DNA from: Saccharomonospora glauca K62
GTDB taxonomy: Bacteria; Actinomycetota; Actinomycetes; Mycobacteriales; Pseudonocardiaceae
Length of the DNA: 64,000 nucleotides
Assembly (NCBI RefSeq): GCF_000243395.2
Contig: NZ_CM001484.1
Coordinates: 1,036,089-1,100,088, forward strand
Reading direction: 5' to 3'
In this document: in pieces, positions 26,851 through 36,690 of the stretch
Numbering within the stretch: position 1 is the stretch's first letter
Layout: each line of letters begins with the position of its first letter
The notes under the pieces: model-generated
Database searches by the model: none
Seen by the model: the letters and a program-made list of their open reading frames with translations, nothing else
What the model was told of the DNA's origin: nothing
Program-made: the position numbers and the translations under genes

Positions 26851-27681
26851 ATGGCCGTCGTCACCATGAAGCAGTTGCTCGACTCCGGCGTGCACTTCGG
26901 GCACCAGACTCGCCGCTGGAACCCGAAGATGAAGCGCTACATCCTCACCGAGCGCAACGGCATCTACATCATCGACCTGCAGCAGACGCTGTCCTACATC
27001 GACCGCGCCTTCGAGTTCGTGAAGGAGACGGTCGCCCACGGCGGCACGATCCTGTTCGTCGGTACCAAGAAGCAGGCCCAGGAGGCCATCGCCAACGAGG
27101 CGCTGCGTGTCGGCATGCCCTACGTCAACCAGCGCTGGCTGGGCGGCATGCTGACCAACTTCCAGACCGTGCACAAGCGCCTTCAGCGGCTCAAGGAGCT
27201 GGAGTCGCAGGAGCAGACCGGCGGTTTCCAGGGCCTGACGAAGCGCGAGATCCTGACGCTCACCCGTGAGAAGGACAAGCTGGAGCGGACCCTCGGCGGT
27301 ATCCGCGACATGTCCAAGGTGCCCAGCGCCGTGTGGATCGTGGACACCAAGAAGGAGCACATCGCCGTCAAGGAGGCGCGCAAGCTCAACATCCCGGTCG
27401 TCGCGATCCTCGACACCAACTGCGACCCGGACGAGGTCGACTACCCGATCCCCGGCAACGACGACGCCATCCGCTCGGCGGCTCTGCTCACCAAGGTGGT
27501 CGCCGAGGCCGCGGCCGCGGGCCTGATGGCGCGGTCCGGACGCAACAGCGCCGCCGCCGAGGGTGAGGACAAGCCCGCCGTGGCGACGGACGAGCCGCTT
27601 CCGGAGTGGGAGCAGGAGCTGCTGGCCGGCTCCGAAGCCGCGGGCTCGGAGCAGTCGAGCGAGCAGACCTCCGCCTCCTGA
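26851..27681 (+). CDS. rpsB: 30S ribosomal protein S2
   Basis: The product has 276 residues from ATG 26851. It matches S2 from [22 protein letters not shown] through [12 protein letters not shown] and [14 protein letters not shown] to the conserved PGNDDAIRS. The C-terminal 50 residues are an acidic Glu/Ser/Ala tail typical of actinomycete S2. S2 binds late to the 30S subunit and is needed for S1 or leaderless initiation. It is followed by tsf, the universal rpsB-tsf arrangement, with a strong terminator after tsf. Confidence 0.97.
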   Translation: MAVVTMKQLLDSGVHFGHQTRRWNPKMKRYILTERNGIYIIDLQQTLSYIDRAFEFVKETVAHGGTILFVGTKKQAQEAIANEALRVGMPYVNQRWLGGMLTNFQTVHKRLQRLKELESQEQTGGFQGLTKREILTLTREKDKLERTLGGIRDMSKVPSAVWIVDTKKEHIAVKEARKLNIPVVAILDTNCDPDEVDYPIPGNDDAIRSAALLTKVVAEAAAAGLMARSGRNSAAAEGEDKPAVATDEPLPEWEQELLAGSEAAGSEQSSEQTSAS

Positions 27682-27723
27682 CCTCTTTCACCGCGTACCG
27701 CACGAAGGAACGGACAACGCACG

Positions 27724-28542
27724 ATGGCTAACTACACCGCGGCAGACGTCAAGCGCCTCCGCGAGCTCACGGGCTCGGGCATGATGGACTGCAAGAAGGC
27801 CCTGGAGGAGACCGACGGCGACTTCGACAAGGCCGTTGAGCACCTGCGTATCAAGGGCGCCAAGGACGTCGGCAAGCGTGCCGAGCGGGCCACCGCCGAG
27901 GGACTCGTCGCCGGTGACGGTGGCGTGCTGATCGAGCTCAACTCGGAGACCGACTTCGTCGCGAAGAACGAGGAGTTCGGCGCTCTGGCCGACAAGATCG
28001 TCGAGGTCGCGAAGAAGCTGCGCACCAGCGACGTGGAGCAGCTCAAGGGCGCCGAGATCGAGGACGGTAAGACCGTCGCCGAGGCGATCCAGGAGCTGTC
28101 GGCCAAGATCGGTGAGAAGCTGGAACTGCGGCGCGTGGTCAGCTTCGAGGGCCAAGTCAACACCTACCTGCACCGTCGTGGTGCGGGTCTGCCCCCGGCG
28201 GTCGGTGTGCTGGTCGAGTACACCGGCGACAACGCCGACGCGGCTCGTACCGCCGCTTTGCAGGTCGCGGCGCTCAAGCCGAAGTACCTCACCCGTGACG
28301 AGGTTCCCGCCGACGTCGTCGAGAACGAGCGTCGGATCGCCGAGCAGACCGCCCGCGAGGAAGGCAAGCCCGAGCGCGCCCTGCCGAAGATCATCGAGGG
28401 CAAGGTCAACGCCTTCTTCAAGGACGTCGTGCTGCTGGAGCAGCCGTCGGTCACGGACAACAAGAAGACGGTGAAGGCACTGCTCGACGAGGCGGGTGTG
28501 ACCGTCACCCGGTTCGCACGTTTCGAGGTGGGCCAGGCGTAG
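27724..28542 (+). CDS. tsf: Elongation factor Ts
   Basis: The product has 272 residues from ATG 27724. It has the N-terminal UBA-like domain [21 protein letters not shown], the TDFV motif in [10 protein letters not shown] (residues about 76-85) that contacts EF-Tu, and the core domains ending in [16 protein letters not shown]-Ts exchanges GDP for GTP on EF-Tu. The gene is 42 bp after rpsB in the same operon, and the hairpin at 28560 probably ends the transcript. Confidence 0.97.
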   Translation: MANYTAADVKRLRELTGSGMMDCKKALEETDGDFDKAVEHLRIKGAKDVGKRAERATAEGLVAGDGGVLIELNSETDFVAKNEEFGALADKIVEVAKKLRTSDVEQLKGAEIEDGKTVAEAIQELSAKIGEKLELRRVVSFEGQVNTYLHRRGAGLPPAVGVLVEYTGDNADAARTAALQVAALKPKYLTRDEVPADVVENERRIAEQTAREEGKPERALPKIIEGKVNAFFKDVVLLEQPSVTDNKKTVKALLDEAGVTVTRFARFEVGQA

Positions 28543-28559
28543 CCTGCCTGTCCGGCAGT

Positions 28560-28597
28560 TGTGCCCCGTCTCCCGCCAGTTCAGGAGGCGGGGCACA
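28560..28597 (+). terminator. Terminator hairpin after tsf
   Basis: TGTGCCCCG at 28560-28568 pairs with CGGGGCACA at 28589-28597; the flanking TCT/AGG bases can extend the stem. It lies 18 bp after the tsf stop and 47 bp before pyrH. Only short T-containing sequence follows. Confidence 0.7.
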
Positions 28598-28643
28598 GTT
28601 GTGAGAAACGACGGCACCTAGCACTACAGCGGGCGGAGGCGAG

Positions 28644-29393
28644 ATGAACGAGGACGATAACGCCGGGTCAGGGCACGGTTACCGGCGAGTGTTGCTGAAA
28701 CTGGGCGGCGAGATGTTCGGCGGCGGCTCCGTCGGTGTCGACCCTGATGTGGTGCACTCGATAGCGGTGCAGATCGCCGACGTCGTGCGTAACGGCGTGC
28801 AGGTGGCTGTCGTCATCGGGGGTGGCAACTTCTTCCGCGGTGCGGAGCTGTCGCAGCGTGGGCTCGACCGCGACCGTGCCGACTACATGGCCATGCTGGG
28901 CACGGTCATGAACTCCCTGGCGCTTCAGGACTTCCTGGAGAAGGAAGGCGTACCCACCAGGGTGCAGACGGCGATCACGATGGGCCAGGTCGCCGAACCC
29001 TACATTCCCCGTCGTGCCGAGCGGCACCTCGAAAAGGGCCGTGTAGTGATCTTCGGTGCGGGAACTGGTATGCCGTACTTCTCGACCGACACCGCCGCGG
29101 CTCAGCGCGCCCTGGAGATCGGCTGCGACGTGGTGTTGATGGCCAAGGCCGTCGACGGCGTCTACACCGCGGACCCGCGCGTCGATCCGAGCGCGAAGCT
29201 GTTCGACGAGATCACCCACCGCGAGGTCCTGGAACAGGGACTCAAGGTCGCCGACGCAACGGCCTTCAGCCTGTGCATGGACAACAACATGCCGATCATC
29301 GTGTTCAACCTCCTCGTCGAGGGCAACATCGCTCGTGCGGTGAGTGGTGAGAGGATCGGCACATTGGTCAGTACACCCACACATCTGGAGTAG
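28644..29393 (+). CDS. pyrH: UMP kinase
   Basis: The 249-residue product belongs to the amino-acid-kinase fold. It shows [12 protein letters not shown] (about 14-25), [11 protein letters not shown] (52-62), [16 protein letters not shown] and the [13 protein letters not shown] block. It phosphorylates UMP to UDP and forms hexamers regulated by GTP and UTP. ATG 28644 is preceded by GGAGG at 28635-28639. It is followed by frr two bases later, giving the pyrH-frr-cdsA operon order common in bacteria. Confidence 0.96.
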   Translation: MNEDDNAGSGHGYRRVLLKLGGEMFGGGSVGVDPDVVHSIAVQIADVVRNGVQVAVVIGGGNFFRGAELSQRGLDRDRADYMAMLGTVMNSLALQDFLEKEGVPTRVQTAITMGQVAEPYIPRRAERHLEKGRVVIFGAGTGMPYFSTDTAAAQRALEIGCDVVLMAKAVDGVYTADPRVDPSAKLFDEITHREVLEQGLKVADATAFSLCMDNNMPIIVFNLLVEGNIARAVSGERIGTLVSTPTHLE

Positions 29394-29395
29394 CC

Positions 29396-29953
29396 GTGAT
29401 CGACGAGACCCTCTTCGACGCCGAAGAAAAAATGGAGAAAGCGGTCTCCTTCGCCAAGGAGGACTTGGCTTCGGTGCGCACCGGCAGGGCGACTCCCGCG
29501 ATGTTCTCGCGCATCGTCGTCGAGTACTACGGTGCTCCCACGCCTCTCAACCAGCTTGCGAGCATCACCATTCCCGAGGCCCGCATGGCCGTCGTCAAGC
29601 CGTACGACGCCTCGCAGCTCGCCACGATCGAGAAGGCGATCAGGGACTCCGACCTCGGTGTCAACCCCACCAACGACGGCAACATCATCCGGGTGGTGAT
29701 TCCCCAGCTGACGGAGGAACGCCGCAAGGAGATGGTGAAGGTCGCCAAGAGCAAGGGCGAGGAAGCTCGCGTCTCCATCCGTAGCGTTCGCCGGAAGGCC
29801 AAGGAGGAGCTCGACCGGATCGCCAAGGACGGCGAGGCCGGCGAGGACGAGGTCGCCAGGGCGGAGAAGGAGCTGCAGAACCTGACGGACCGCTACGTCC
29901 ACCAGGTCGACGAGCTCGTTAAGAACAAGGAAGCCGAGCTCCTCGAGGTCTGA
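29396..29953 (+). CDS. frr: Ribosome recycling factor
   Basis: The 185-residue product is full length for RRF. It shows the helix [23 protein letters not shown] split over two blocks, then [15 protein letters not shown] and [24 protein letters not shown]. Helical domain I and a beta-rich domain II are both present. With EF-G it splits the post-termination ribosome. It starts at GTG 29396 and its stop shares one base with the cdsA start (TGATG). Confidence 0.97.
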   Translation: MIDETLFDAEEKMEKAVSFAKEDLASVRTGRATPAMFSRIVVEYYGAPTPLNQLASITIPEARMAVVKPYDASQLATIEKAIRDSDLGVNPTNDGNIIRVVIPQLTEERRKEMVKVAKSKGEEARVSIRSVRRKAKEELDRIAKDGEAGEDEVARAEKELQNLTDRYVHQVDELVKNKEAELLEV

Positions 29954-30840
29954 TGACAACTGTGAGCGACCAGGGGGAGCGCGAGAGCGCGGCCGAACCC
30001 GATGGGTCGGAGGAACCGGGCAAGAAACCGTCCAGGGCCGGGCGGGATCTGCCTGCCGCCATCACCGTCGCGGTCGCGCTGGGCGCGGCGATCCTGGGGT
30101 CTTTGTTCACCGTCCGTTACCTGTTCATCGGCATCATCGCGGTAGCGATCGTGGTCGGCACGATCGAGCTTGCCGGTGCCTTCCGTCGAGCGGCGGGTGT
30201 GCGAGTCTCGCTGATCCCCGTCCTCGTCGGTGGGCAGGCGATGATCTGGTTGGCATGGCCCTTCGGCCAGCAGGGTGCGGTGACGGCGTTCGTCGTCACC
30301 GTGATCGCGTGCTTGCTGTGGCGGTTGCCATCGGGTGCCGACGGCTACCTCCGCGATGTCAGCGCGTCGGTGTTCGCGGCGGCCTACCTGCCGTTGTTCG
30401 CGTCGTTCGCGGCGATGCTCGTGCCGCCGGAGGACGGCGTCGGCAGGGTCCTGTCGTTCATGATCGTGGTCGTCGCATGCGACACGGGCGGCTACGTCGC
30501 GGGCGTGCTGGGGGGCAGGCATCCGATGGCGCCCACCATCAGCCCGAAGAAGACGTGGGAAGGCTTCGCGGGCTCCTTCACCGCCGGGGTCGTGGGCGGA
30601 GCGTTGTCGGTGTCGTTGTTGCTCGACGGCCATGCCTGGCAGGGGGTCGTTTTCGGCGCGGCGATCGTGCTGACGGCGACGCTCGGCGATCTGATGGAGT
30701 CGCTCATCAAGCGTGACCTCGGCATCAAGGACATGGGCACCACGCTGCCGGGACACGGTGGGTTGATGGACCGTCTGGACTCCCTGCTGCCCTCGGCCGT
30801 CGTGTCGTGGTTGTTGTTGACCGTGTTCGTTCCGGTGTAG
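29953..30840 (+). CDS. cdsA: Phosphatidate cytidylyltransferase
   Basis: This integral membrane enzyme has 295 residues. A 30-residue charged N-terminus precedes about eight membrane helices. The active-site signature is near the C-terminus: SPKKTWEGFAGS (about 197-208) and then KRDLGIKDMGTTLPGHGGLMDR in two consecutive blocks. It converts phosphatidic acid and CTP to CDP-diacylglycerol for phospholipid synthesis. It is the third gene of the pyrH-frr-cdsA operon, overlapping frr by one base. The downstream gene is convergent. Confidence 0.94.
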   Translation: MTTVSDQGERESAAEPDGSEEPGKKPSRAGRDLPAAITVAVALGAAILGSLFTVRYLFIGIIAVAIVVGTIELAGAFRRAAGVRVSLIPVLVGGQAMIWLAWPFGQQGAVTAFVVTVIACLLWRLPSGADGYLRDVSASVFAAAYLPLFASFAAMLVPPEDGVGRVLSFMIVVVACDTGGYVAGVLGGRHPMAPTISPKKTWEGFAGSFTAGVVGGALSVSLLLDGHAWQGVVFGAAIVLTATLGDLMESLIKRDLGIKDMGTTLPGHGGLMDRLDSLLPSAVVSWLLLTVFVPV

Positions 30841-30849
30841 GTCGGCGGG

Positions 30850-31692
30850 TCAGTCGTCGTACGGGTCGTCGACCTCCGCCCGACCCACCCCCAGGTCGAC
30901 CGGACAGGAGTGGTCGATCACCGCGAACGGCGCTCCGTCCGGATCGGTGAGCAGCGCGGTGCGGCCGAACGGCGTGTCGTAGGGCTCGGTCAGTATCCCG
31001 CCGCCGAGCCCGAGCGCCGTCTCGGCGAGCGCGTCCGTGCCCACCGTCGGATCGGTTTCGAAGTAGACGAGCCAGTGGGGCGGCACGGTGGTGTGACCGT
31101 CGTCGATGACGCACCGGTAGAGCACGGGCTCGTGGCCGATGCGCCATTCCGCGTAGTCGATGCCCTCGTCGCCGATCTGTTCGCTGGTGAACCCGAACAG
31201 GCGGCAGTAGAACTCGTCGGCCGCGAACCCGTCGTGGGTGTTGAGGTCGGCTCCGCTGAACATGCCGGGGAGGCTCGCGCCGAAAAGCCACCCGGAGGGT
31301 GGCTGCCAGAACACCACGGGCGCTCCGCTGGGGTCGATGACGTGCAGCACCGTGCCTCGTTCCGGGATGGCGGCCGGTCCGAGCCGTATCGTGCCGCCGA
31401 GGTGCTCCACCCGCTGCGCGGTGGCGGTGGCGTTGTTCACCCGGAGGTGGATCGACCAGCCGGTGGGCTGCCCCCGCGTGGCCCGGTAGAGGCCCGCGGC
31501 CTGCACGCCGTCACGAAGGGCGATGGAGTAACGACCGTCGCTGCCGACCGGGTCGCGCTTGACGTGGAACTCCCACCCGAACAACGCACCGTAGAAGGCC
31601 TGAGCCGTGGAGACGTCCGGGGTGCAGAGTTCGACCCAGCACGGCGTTCCGAGAGGAGAACCGGGCATGGCGGCCGCTGCCCCGAGTGACAT
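30850..31692 (-). CDS. Two-domain VOC (glyoxalase/bleomycin-resistance fold) protein
   Basis: The protein has 280 residues and two vicinal-oxygen-chelate domains in tandem: about 15-135 (from PCWVELCTPDVSTAQAFYGALFGWEF in two blocks) and 145-275 (from the LPGMFSGADLNTH segment). Each domain has the alternating beta-alpha-beta pattern, with FYGALFGWE and FYCRLFGFT as the helix signatures. Members bind antibiotics, act as dioxygenases or isomerases, or only bind ligands; this one cannot be assigned. The start at 31692 has AGGAGG seven bases upstream. It lies between cdsA and a methyltransferase on the opposite strand and is single-gene. Confidence 0.85.
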   Translation of the reverse strand: MSLGAAAAMPGSPLGTPCWVELCTPDVSTAQAFYGALFGWEFHVKRDPVGSDGRYSIALRDGVQAAGLYRATRGQPTGWSIHLRVNNATATAQRVEHLGGTIRLGPAAIPERGTVLHVIDPSGAPVVFWQPPSGWLFGASLPGMFSGADLNTHDGFAADEFYCRLFGFTSEQIGDEGIDYAEWRIGHEPVLYRCVIDDGHTTVPPHWLVYFETDPTVGTDALAETALGLGGGILTEPYDTPFGRTALLTDPDGAPFAVIDHSCPVDLGVGRAEVDDPYDD

Positions 31693-31762
31693 GGAACCAC
31701 CTCCTCGACGACCGACCGAAAGGTCATCCTAGGGGCCGTCAGGGCGGGTTAGTCTGATTTCC

Positions 31763-32551
31763 GTGAGAATCTTCGGCCGCCGAACGGAGGTCGTGCCGAG
31801 TCCGAACATCTGGTACCACCCGGACGTCTACGAGCGGGAGAACCAGGTACAGGACGTCGACGACGCGGTCTGGACACACCTTGCCACCGAGACGCCCTGG
31901 AGCGGTGCCGACGTGGTGGACGTGGGCTGTGGGGCCGGTTTCCACCTGCCGAGGTTCGCCGCCACGGCGGCCTCGGTCGTGGGGGTGGAACCACACCCTC
32001 CGTTGGTGCGCAGGGCGCGGGAACGCATGGCCGGCCATCCGTCGGTCACCGTGCTGCGGGGCACGGCGCAGCGACTGCCGCTGCCGGACGCCTCCGCCGA
32101 CCTCGTCCACGCGCGCACGGCCTACTTCTTCGGGCCCGGCTGTGAACCGGGCTTGCGGGAGGCCGACCGTGTGCTGCGACCGGGGGGCGCGCTCGTGATC
32201 GTGGACCTCGACACCCTGTGCGTGCCCTACGGCGAGTGGATGCTCGCCGACCTGCCCCGTTACCGACCCGCCGAGGTCGACGCCTTCTTCTCCGCGAAGG
32301 GCTTCGCGTGTCGGCGCGTCACGACCCGGTGGTCGTTTCCCGACCGGGAGACCTTGAAGGCCGTCCTGCGGATCGAGTTCAGCCCGAGGGTGGCCGCTCG
32401 TGCCGTGGTGGAGACGTTACGGCTCAACCGCGACCGCACCGGGCCGCTGGACCTTCCGGTGGGCTATCGCGTGCTCGTGCGGCGCAAACCGGCCGGTCTC
32501 GTACGGGCGTCCGAGCCATTGGCAGGGCATGGGACACTGACAGAGCCATGA
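31763..32551 (+). CDS. SAM-dependent methyltransferase (class I)
   Basis: The protein has 262 residues. Motif I is [13 protein letters not shown] (about residues 50-62), motif II is around [18 protein letters not shown], then [18 protein letters not shown] and [13 protein letters not shown]. This is the UbiE/COQ5-like type 11 fold. Substrate is unknown. It starts at GTG 31763 and its stop overlaps the start of rlmN (ATGA), so it is probably translated together with that rRNA/tRNA methyltransferase. No function should be inferred from that alone. Confidence 0.85.
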   Translation: MRIFGRRTEVVPSPNIWYHPDVYERENQVQDVDDAVWTHLATETPWSGADVVDVGCGAGFHLPRFAATAASVVGVEPHPPLVRRARERMAGHPSVTVLRGTAQRLPLPDASADLVHARTAYFFGPGCEPGLREADRVLRPGGALVIVDLDTLCVPYGEWMLADLPRYRPAEVDAFFSAKGFACRRVTTRWSFPDRETLKAVLRIEFSPRVAARAVVETLRLNRDRTGPLDLPVGYRVLVRRKPAGLVRASEPLAGHGTLTEP

Positions 32552-33669
32552 CTGCATTGCCCCTGGTCTTCGACGCTCCCCGCCGTGGCCTGCCCCGGCG
32601 CCACCTCGCCGACCTCACCGTGTCCGAACGGGCCGAGGCCGTTGCCGCGCTCGGCGAGAAACCGTTCCGCGCGAAGCAGCTTTCGCATCACTACTTCTCC
32701 CGGCTCACCGTCGACCCCGACGCGATGACCGACATCCCCGCGGCGTCCCGGCAGCGGCTCGTCGACGAACTGATGCCCTCGCTGCTGACCCAGGTCCGGG
32801 TCGTGGACTGCGACGGCGGCAGCACCCGGAAGACGCTGTGGCGGGCGCACGACGGCACGCTGGTGGAAAGCGTGCTGATGCGTTACCCGGACCGCGCCAC
32901 GCTGTGTATCTCCAGCCAGGCGGGCTGCGGCATGGCGTGTCCGTTCTGCGCGACCGGACAGGGCGGGTTGACCCGCAACCTGTCGACCGCGGAGATCGTC
33001 GACCAGGTGCGGGCCGCCGCCGCCGTGATGCGCGACGGTCTGATGCCGGGGCCCGACGGCACGCCGACGCCCGGCCGGTTGTCGAACATCGTGTTCATGG
33101 GCATGGGGGAGCCGCTGGCGAACTACAAGCGGGTGCTCGCGGCGGTGCGCCGCATCACCGACCCCGCGCCCGCGGGGTTGGGGATCTCCCAGCGGTCGGT
33201 GACGGTGTCCACCGTGGGCCTGGCCCCGGCCATCCGGAAACTCGCCGACGAGGGGCTGCAGGTGCGCCTCGCCGTGTCGCTGCACACACCGGACGACGAG
33301 CTGCGGGACGAACTCGTGCCCGTGAACAACCGCTGGCCGGTCGACGAGGTGCTGCGGGCGGCCCGTTACTACGCCGACCGCACCGGCAGGCGGGTGTCCA
33401 TCGAGTACGCGCTCATCCGTGACATCAACGACCAGCCCTGGCGTGCGGACCTGCTAGCCCAGCGGCTGCGTGAGCACCTCGGTCAGCTTGCCCACGTGAA
33501 CGTCATCCCGTTGAACCCGACGCCGGGCAGCAAGTGGGACGCAAGCCCGAAGCCGGTGGAACGGGAGTTCGTGCGCCGGGTCAACGCGGGCGGTGTCGCC
33601 TGCACCGTGCGGGACACACGAGGTCAGGAGATCGCCGCCGCCTGCGGTCAGCTCGCCGCCGAGGGGTGA
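32548..33669 (+). CDS. rlmN: 23S rRNA/tRNA (adenine-C2)-methyltransferase
   Basis: The radical-SAM enzyme has 373 residues from ATG 32548. The iron-sulfur site is [11 protein letters not shown] (Cys-x3-Cys-x2-Cys, near residue 130). The fold continues with [14 protein letters not shown] and VTVSTVGL, and [12 protein letters not shown] lies near the C-terminus. The C-terminal CTVRDTRG carries the mechanistic Cys. RlmN methylates C2 of A2503 in 23S rRNA and A37 in tRNA. It is coupled to the upstream methyltransferase and followed by a strong bidirectional terminator. Confidence 0.95.
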   Translation: MTALPLVFDAPRRGLPRRHLADLTVSERAEAVAALGEKPFRAKQLSHHYFSRLTVDPDAMTDIPAASRQRLVDELMPSLLTQVRVVDCDGGSTRKTLWRAHDGTLVESVLMRYPDRATLCISSQAGCGMACPFCATGQGGLTRNLSTAEIVDQVRAAAAVMRDGLMPGPDGTPTPGRLSNIVFMGMGEPLANYKRVLAAVRRITDPAPAGLGISQRSVTVSTVGLAPAIRKLADEGLQVRLAVSLHTPDDELRDELVPVNNRWPVDEVLRAARYYADRTGRRVSIEYALIRDINDQPWRADLLAQRLREHLGQLAHVNVIPLNPTPGSKWDASPKPVEREFVRRVNAGGVACTVRDTRGQEIAAACGQLAAEG

Positions 33670-33714
33670 GGCCGCGAGGGTGCTCTTTCGGAGCGGTGAG
33701 CTGCTTCCCAAAGA

Positions 33715-33743
33715 ATCGGGCACCCCGTTTTGGGGTGCCCGAT
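33715..33743. terminator. Bidirectional terminator between rlmN and a DUF2631 gene
   Basis: ATCGGGCACCCC at 33715-33726 pairs perfectly with GGGGTGCCCGAT at 33732-33743 around a GTTTT loop. It sits between convergent genes. On the minus strand it is followed by TCTTTG, so it fits a terminator for the DUF2631 gene best. Confidence 0.75.
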
Positions 33744-33768
33744 CGACAAGACTGTTCTCGTGTGGTCG

Positions 33769-34029
33769 TCAGCGACGCCAGGCGGTGCGGCTGCGGCGCA
33801 GGTCGAACAGCACGCCCAGCAGGATGCCGACGCCGGTGACGATGAGCACGACGTCTTCGGTGCGGTTCTGGTGGTTGCCGTACAGCATCAGGAACATGAT
33901 TGCGGCGGCGGCCACCGCGCCGATACGCGCGGCCTTGGGGAAGGAGCCGTGCCAGCCCCACTCGGCCGACGGCTCGTCCCTGGGGTCGACCTCGGAACCG
34001 GTGCGCTTCTCGACAGCCTTACCTGCCAC
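33769..34029 (-). CDS. DUF2631 family membrane protein
   Basis: This short protein has 86 residues. Two hydrophobic helices (about 32-51 and 58-75) follow a polar segment with the family-like SAEWGWHG block. A basic RRSRTAWRR end is at the C-terminus. It corresponds to the small membrane protein next to dxr in M. tuberculosis (Rv2876 area). The GTG at 34029 has GAGGAG five bases upstream. The same frame is open much further toward 37332 but that is antisense to dxr, rip1 and ispG. Function is unknown. Confidence 0.8.
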   Translation of the reverse strand: MAGKAVEKRTGSEVDPRDEPSAEWGWHGSFPKAARIGAVAAAAIMFLMLYGNHQNRTEDVVLIVTGVGILLGVLFDLRRSRTAWRR

Positions 34030-34125
34030 GATCACTCCTCCACTCGCGAGCCCGCTCGGCGCGACTTCGTGTGGCTCGATAATCGCACATGCCTCCCGCC
34101 GAGGCCGCAGGGGACGTCCGCGACA

Positions 34126-35352
34126 ATGGTCACCATGACGGTCACCGCGAGCGCACCCCGGACCGTGCTGGTGCTGGGTTCCACCGGCTCCATCGGCACA
34201 CAGGCCCTCGACGTGACGGGACGGAACCCCGACCGGTTTCGGGTGGTCGGTCTCGCGGCGGGTGGCTCGGACCCGCGTGCCCTGGCCGCCCAGGTGCTCG
34301 AGCACGAGGTCGAGGCGGTGGCGGTGACCCGCTCGACGGCGGTGGAGGACCTCCAGCTCGCGCTCTACGCCGAGGCGCAGAAGCGCGGATACGCGCGCGG
34401 TGAATTCCGGTTGCCCCGCATCTTCGCCGGGCCCGACGCGGTCGAGGAGCTCATCGACGCGGCACCCGCCGACGTGGTGCTCAACGGCATGCCCGGTTCG
34501 CAAGGGCTCGGTCCCACGCTGCGTGCCCTCAAGACCGGGGCGGTGCTCGCGTTGGCGAACAAGGAGTCGCTCATCGCGGGCGGGCCCCTGGTGAAGGCGG
34601 CGGCGCGCCCCGGCCAGATCGTGCCGGTCGACTCGGAGCACTCGGCGCTCGCGCAGGCGCTGCGCGGCGGGCGCGCCGAGGAGGTGGACCGACTGGTGCT
34701 CACGGCCTCCGGCGGTCCGTTCCGGGGCCGCACGCGGGAGCAGATGGCGAACGTCACGGTGGAGGACGCGCTGGCCCACCCGACGTGGGCCATGGGGCAG
34801 CTCGTCACGATCAACTCGGCCACCCTGGTGAACAAGGGACTGGAGCTGATCGAGGCGCACCTGCTGTTCGACGTTCCGTGTGAGCGGATCGACGTGGTGG
34901 TGCACCCGCAGTCGATCGTGCACTCGATGGTGACGTTCGTGGACGGCTCGACGTTGGCGCAGGCCAGCCCACCCGACATGCGGCTGCCCATCGCGCTCGC
35001 CCTGGGATGGCCCGATCGGGTGCCGGGTGCCGTCCCGCCCTGCCGTTGGGACCGAGCGGCGTCGTGGACGTTCGAGCCCGTGGACACCGTCGCGTTCCCC
35101 GCCGTGGAGCTGGCCCGTCACGTCGGGTCGGTGGGCGGGTGCCTGCCCGCCGTCTTCAACGCGGCGAACGAACGGCTCGTCGCCGAGTTCCTCGCACACA
35201 ACACCAGCTTCACGTCCATCGTGGACACTGTTTCCCAGGTCGTCGAGGCCGCTGACGAGTGGCGCCGTCCGCCCCGTGACCTGGCCGACGTCCTTGCTGC
35301 GGAACAATGGGCGCGCGACCGTGCGGCCACGATCATGTCGGGAGGGAAGTAG
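34126..35352 (+). CDS. dxr: 1-deoxy-D-xylulose 5-phosphate reductoisomerase
   Basis: The enzyme has 408 residues. The NADPH site is [16 protein letters not shown]. The metal and substrate blocks are [21 protein letters not shown] and SGGPFRG, then HPTWAMGQ and NPATL-like [22 protein letters not shown] follows. It performs the second step of the MEP isoprenoid pathway, DXP to MEP. The start at ATG 34126 is better spaced from the GGGGA at 34110 than ATG 34135. The frame open upstream to 33730 overlaps the DUF2631 gene and is not coding. It leads the block dxr-rip1-ispG, so two MEP enzymes are encoded here. Confidence 0.95.
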   Translation: MVTMTVTASAPRTVLVLGSTGSIGTQALDVTGRNPDRFRVVGLAAGGSDPRALAAQVLEHEVEAVAVTRSTAVEDLQLALYAEAQKRGYARGEFRLPRIFAGPDAVEELIDAAPADVVLNGMPGSQGLGPTLRALKTGAVLALANKESLIAGGPLVKAAARPGQIVPVDSEHSALAQALRGGRAEEVDRLVLTASGGPFRGRTREQMANVTVEDALAHPTWAMGQLVTINSATLVNKGLELIEAHLLFDVPCERIDVVVHPQSIVHSMVTFVDGSTLAQASPPDMRLPIALALGWPDRVPGAVPPCRWDRAASWTFEPVDTVAFPAVELARHVGSVGGCLPAVFNAANERLVAEFLAHNTSFTSIVDTVSQVVEAADEWRRPPRDLADVLAAEQWARDRAATIMSGGK

Positions 35353-35355
35353 CGC

Positions 35356-36564
35356 GTGCTCGTCTACATCCTGGGGGTCGCGCTCTTCGCGCTCGGAATC
35401 TGCGTCTCCGTCGCGCTTCACGAAGCCGGCCACATGGTGGCGGCCAAGTCCTTCGGCATGAAGGTGCGCCGCTACTTCGTGGGATTCGGCCCCACGGTGT
35501 TCTCGTTCAAGCGAGGCGAGACGGAGTACGGGCTGAAGTGGATTCCGCTCGGCGGTTTCTGCGACATCGCCGGGATGACGGCGTTGGACGAGGTCACGCC
35601 CGATGAAGCCCCTCGGGCGATGTGGCGGTTCAAGACGTGGAAACGCACGGTGGTGCTCGCCGCGGGGTCGTTCACGCACTTCGTGCTGGGCTTCCTCGTG
35701 CTCTACTTCATGGCCATCTCGATGGGGCTGCCGAACATCTCCGACAAGCCGGTCGTCAGCCAGGTGTCCGACTGCGTGCGCAGTGCCACCACGGTGCAGG
35801 AGTGGAACGACCCCACGTGTCGTCCGACCGATCCGGCCCCGGCCAAGGAAGCGGGGCTGAGGCCCGGCGACGAGGTGGTCTCGGTGGGCGGCACCCGCAC
35901 GGAGACCTGGCAGGACCTCCTGCGTGCCGTGCAGCGGTCCGAGGGGCCCACCGAGGTGCGGGTCCTGCGTGACGGCGAGGCCCTGACACTGACCATCGAC
36001 GTGGCGAAGGTGACACGTCCCACCGCCGAGGGCGGCACGGAACAGTTGGGTGCCATCGGTGCGTCCCCGGCGGGCATGCTGACGTACGGGCCGGGGGAGG
36101 CGTTCGCCGGTTCGGCCGCGTTCACCGGTGAGCTGCTGGTGCAGACCTGGCAGCGGCTGCTCGACTTCCCGGAGAAGATCCCGGCCGTCGTCGAGGCCAT
36201 CTTCGGCGGGGAACGAGACCCGGACACCCCCGTCAGCGTGGTGGGCGCGAGCCGCATCGGCGGCGAGGCCGTGGAACAGGGGCTGTGGGAGGTCTTCTTC
36301 CTGCTCCTGGCGAGCCTGAACTTCTTCGTCGGTATCTTCAACCTGCTGCCGCTGTTGCCGCTCGACGGCGGGCACATCGCCGTGACCTGGTACGAACGAG
36401 TGCGGGACTGGATTCGCAAGTTGCGGGGCAAGGCCGCGGGCGGTCCCGTCGACTACACCAAGCTCAGCGCGGTCACGGGTGTGGTGATGGTCATCGGTGG
36501 CGCCATCGTGTTGCTCACAGTGACGGCCGACATCGTGAACCCCATCAGGCTCATCCAACAGTAG
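35356..36564 (+). CDS. Site-2 protease (RseP/Rip1 family)
   Basis: The intramembrane zinc metalloprotease has 402 residues. The first helix carries HEAGH at 22-26. A PDZ domain occupies about 150-240 and includes GLRPGDEVVSVGG. The C-terminal NLLPLLPLDGGH supplies the third metal ligand, followed by two more helices. Homologue Rip1 (Rv2869c) in M. tuberculosis cuts anti-sigma factors and affects cell-envelope composition. It starts at GTG 35356, three bases after dxr, so both are probably on one transcript. No cognate anti-sigma gene is in the window. Confidence 0.92.
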   Translation: MLVYILGVALFALGICVSVALHEAGHMVAAKSFGMKVRRYFVGFGPTVFSFKRGETEYGLKWIPLGGFCDIAGMTALDEVTPDEAPRAMWRFKTWKRTVVLAAGSFTHFVLGFLVLYFMAISMGLPNISDKPVVSQVSDCVRSATTVQEWNDPTCRPTDPAPAKEAGLRPGDEVVSVGGTRTETWQDLLRAVQRSEGPTEVRVLRDGEALTLTIDVAKVTRPTAEGGTEQLGAIGASPAGMLTYGPGEAFAGSAAFTGELLVQTWQRLLDFPEKIPAVVEAIFGGERDPDTPVSVVGASRIGGEAVEQGLWEVFFLLLASLNFFVGIFNLLPLLPLDGGHIAVTWYERVRDWIRKLRGKAAGGPVDYTKLSAVTGVVMVIGGAIVLLTVTADIVNPIRLIQQ

Positions 36565-36565
36565 T

Positions 36566-36593
36566 AACGTCCGGGCAGCCGGGTTCGGACGTT
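36566..36593 (+). terminator. Hairpin between rip1-like gene and ispG
   Basis: AACGTCCG at 36566-36573 pairs with CGGACGTT at 36586-36593 around a 12-base loop. It begins one base after the protease stop. No U-tract follows, so it may attenuate rather than terminate transcription into ispG. Confidence 0.4.
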
Positions 36594-36648
36594 CACGTAT
36601 CGTGGATGTCGGCAGCCGGTTCGTTTCCGGCAGTGTGTCTCCGGCGCA

Positions 36649-36672
36649 GCACGCAGTAGCGCACGCAGTAGC
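36649..36672 (+). repeat. Tandem 12-bp repeat upstream of ispG
   Basis: GCACGCAGTAGC occurs twice back to back (36649-36660 and 36661-36672), 18 bp before the ispG start codon. It may affect the leader or be a recent slip duplication. Confidence 0.6.
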
Positions 36673-36690
36673 GAAAGTGCAGAGGAATCG

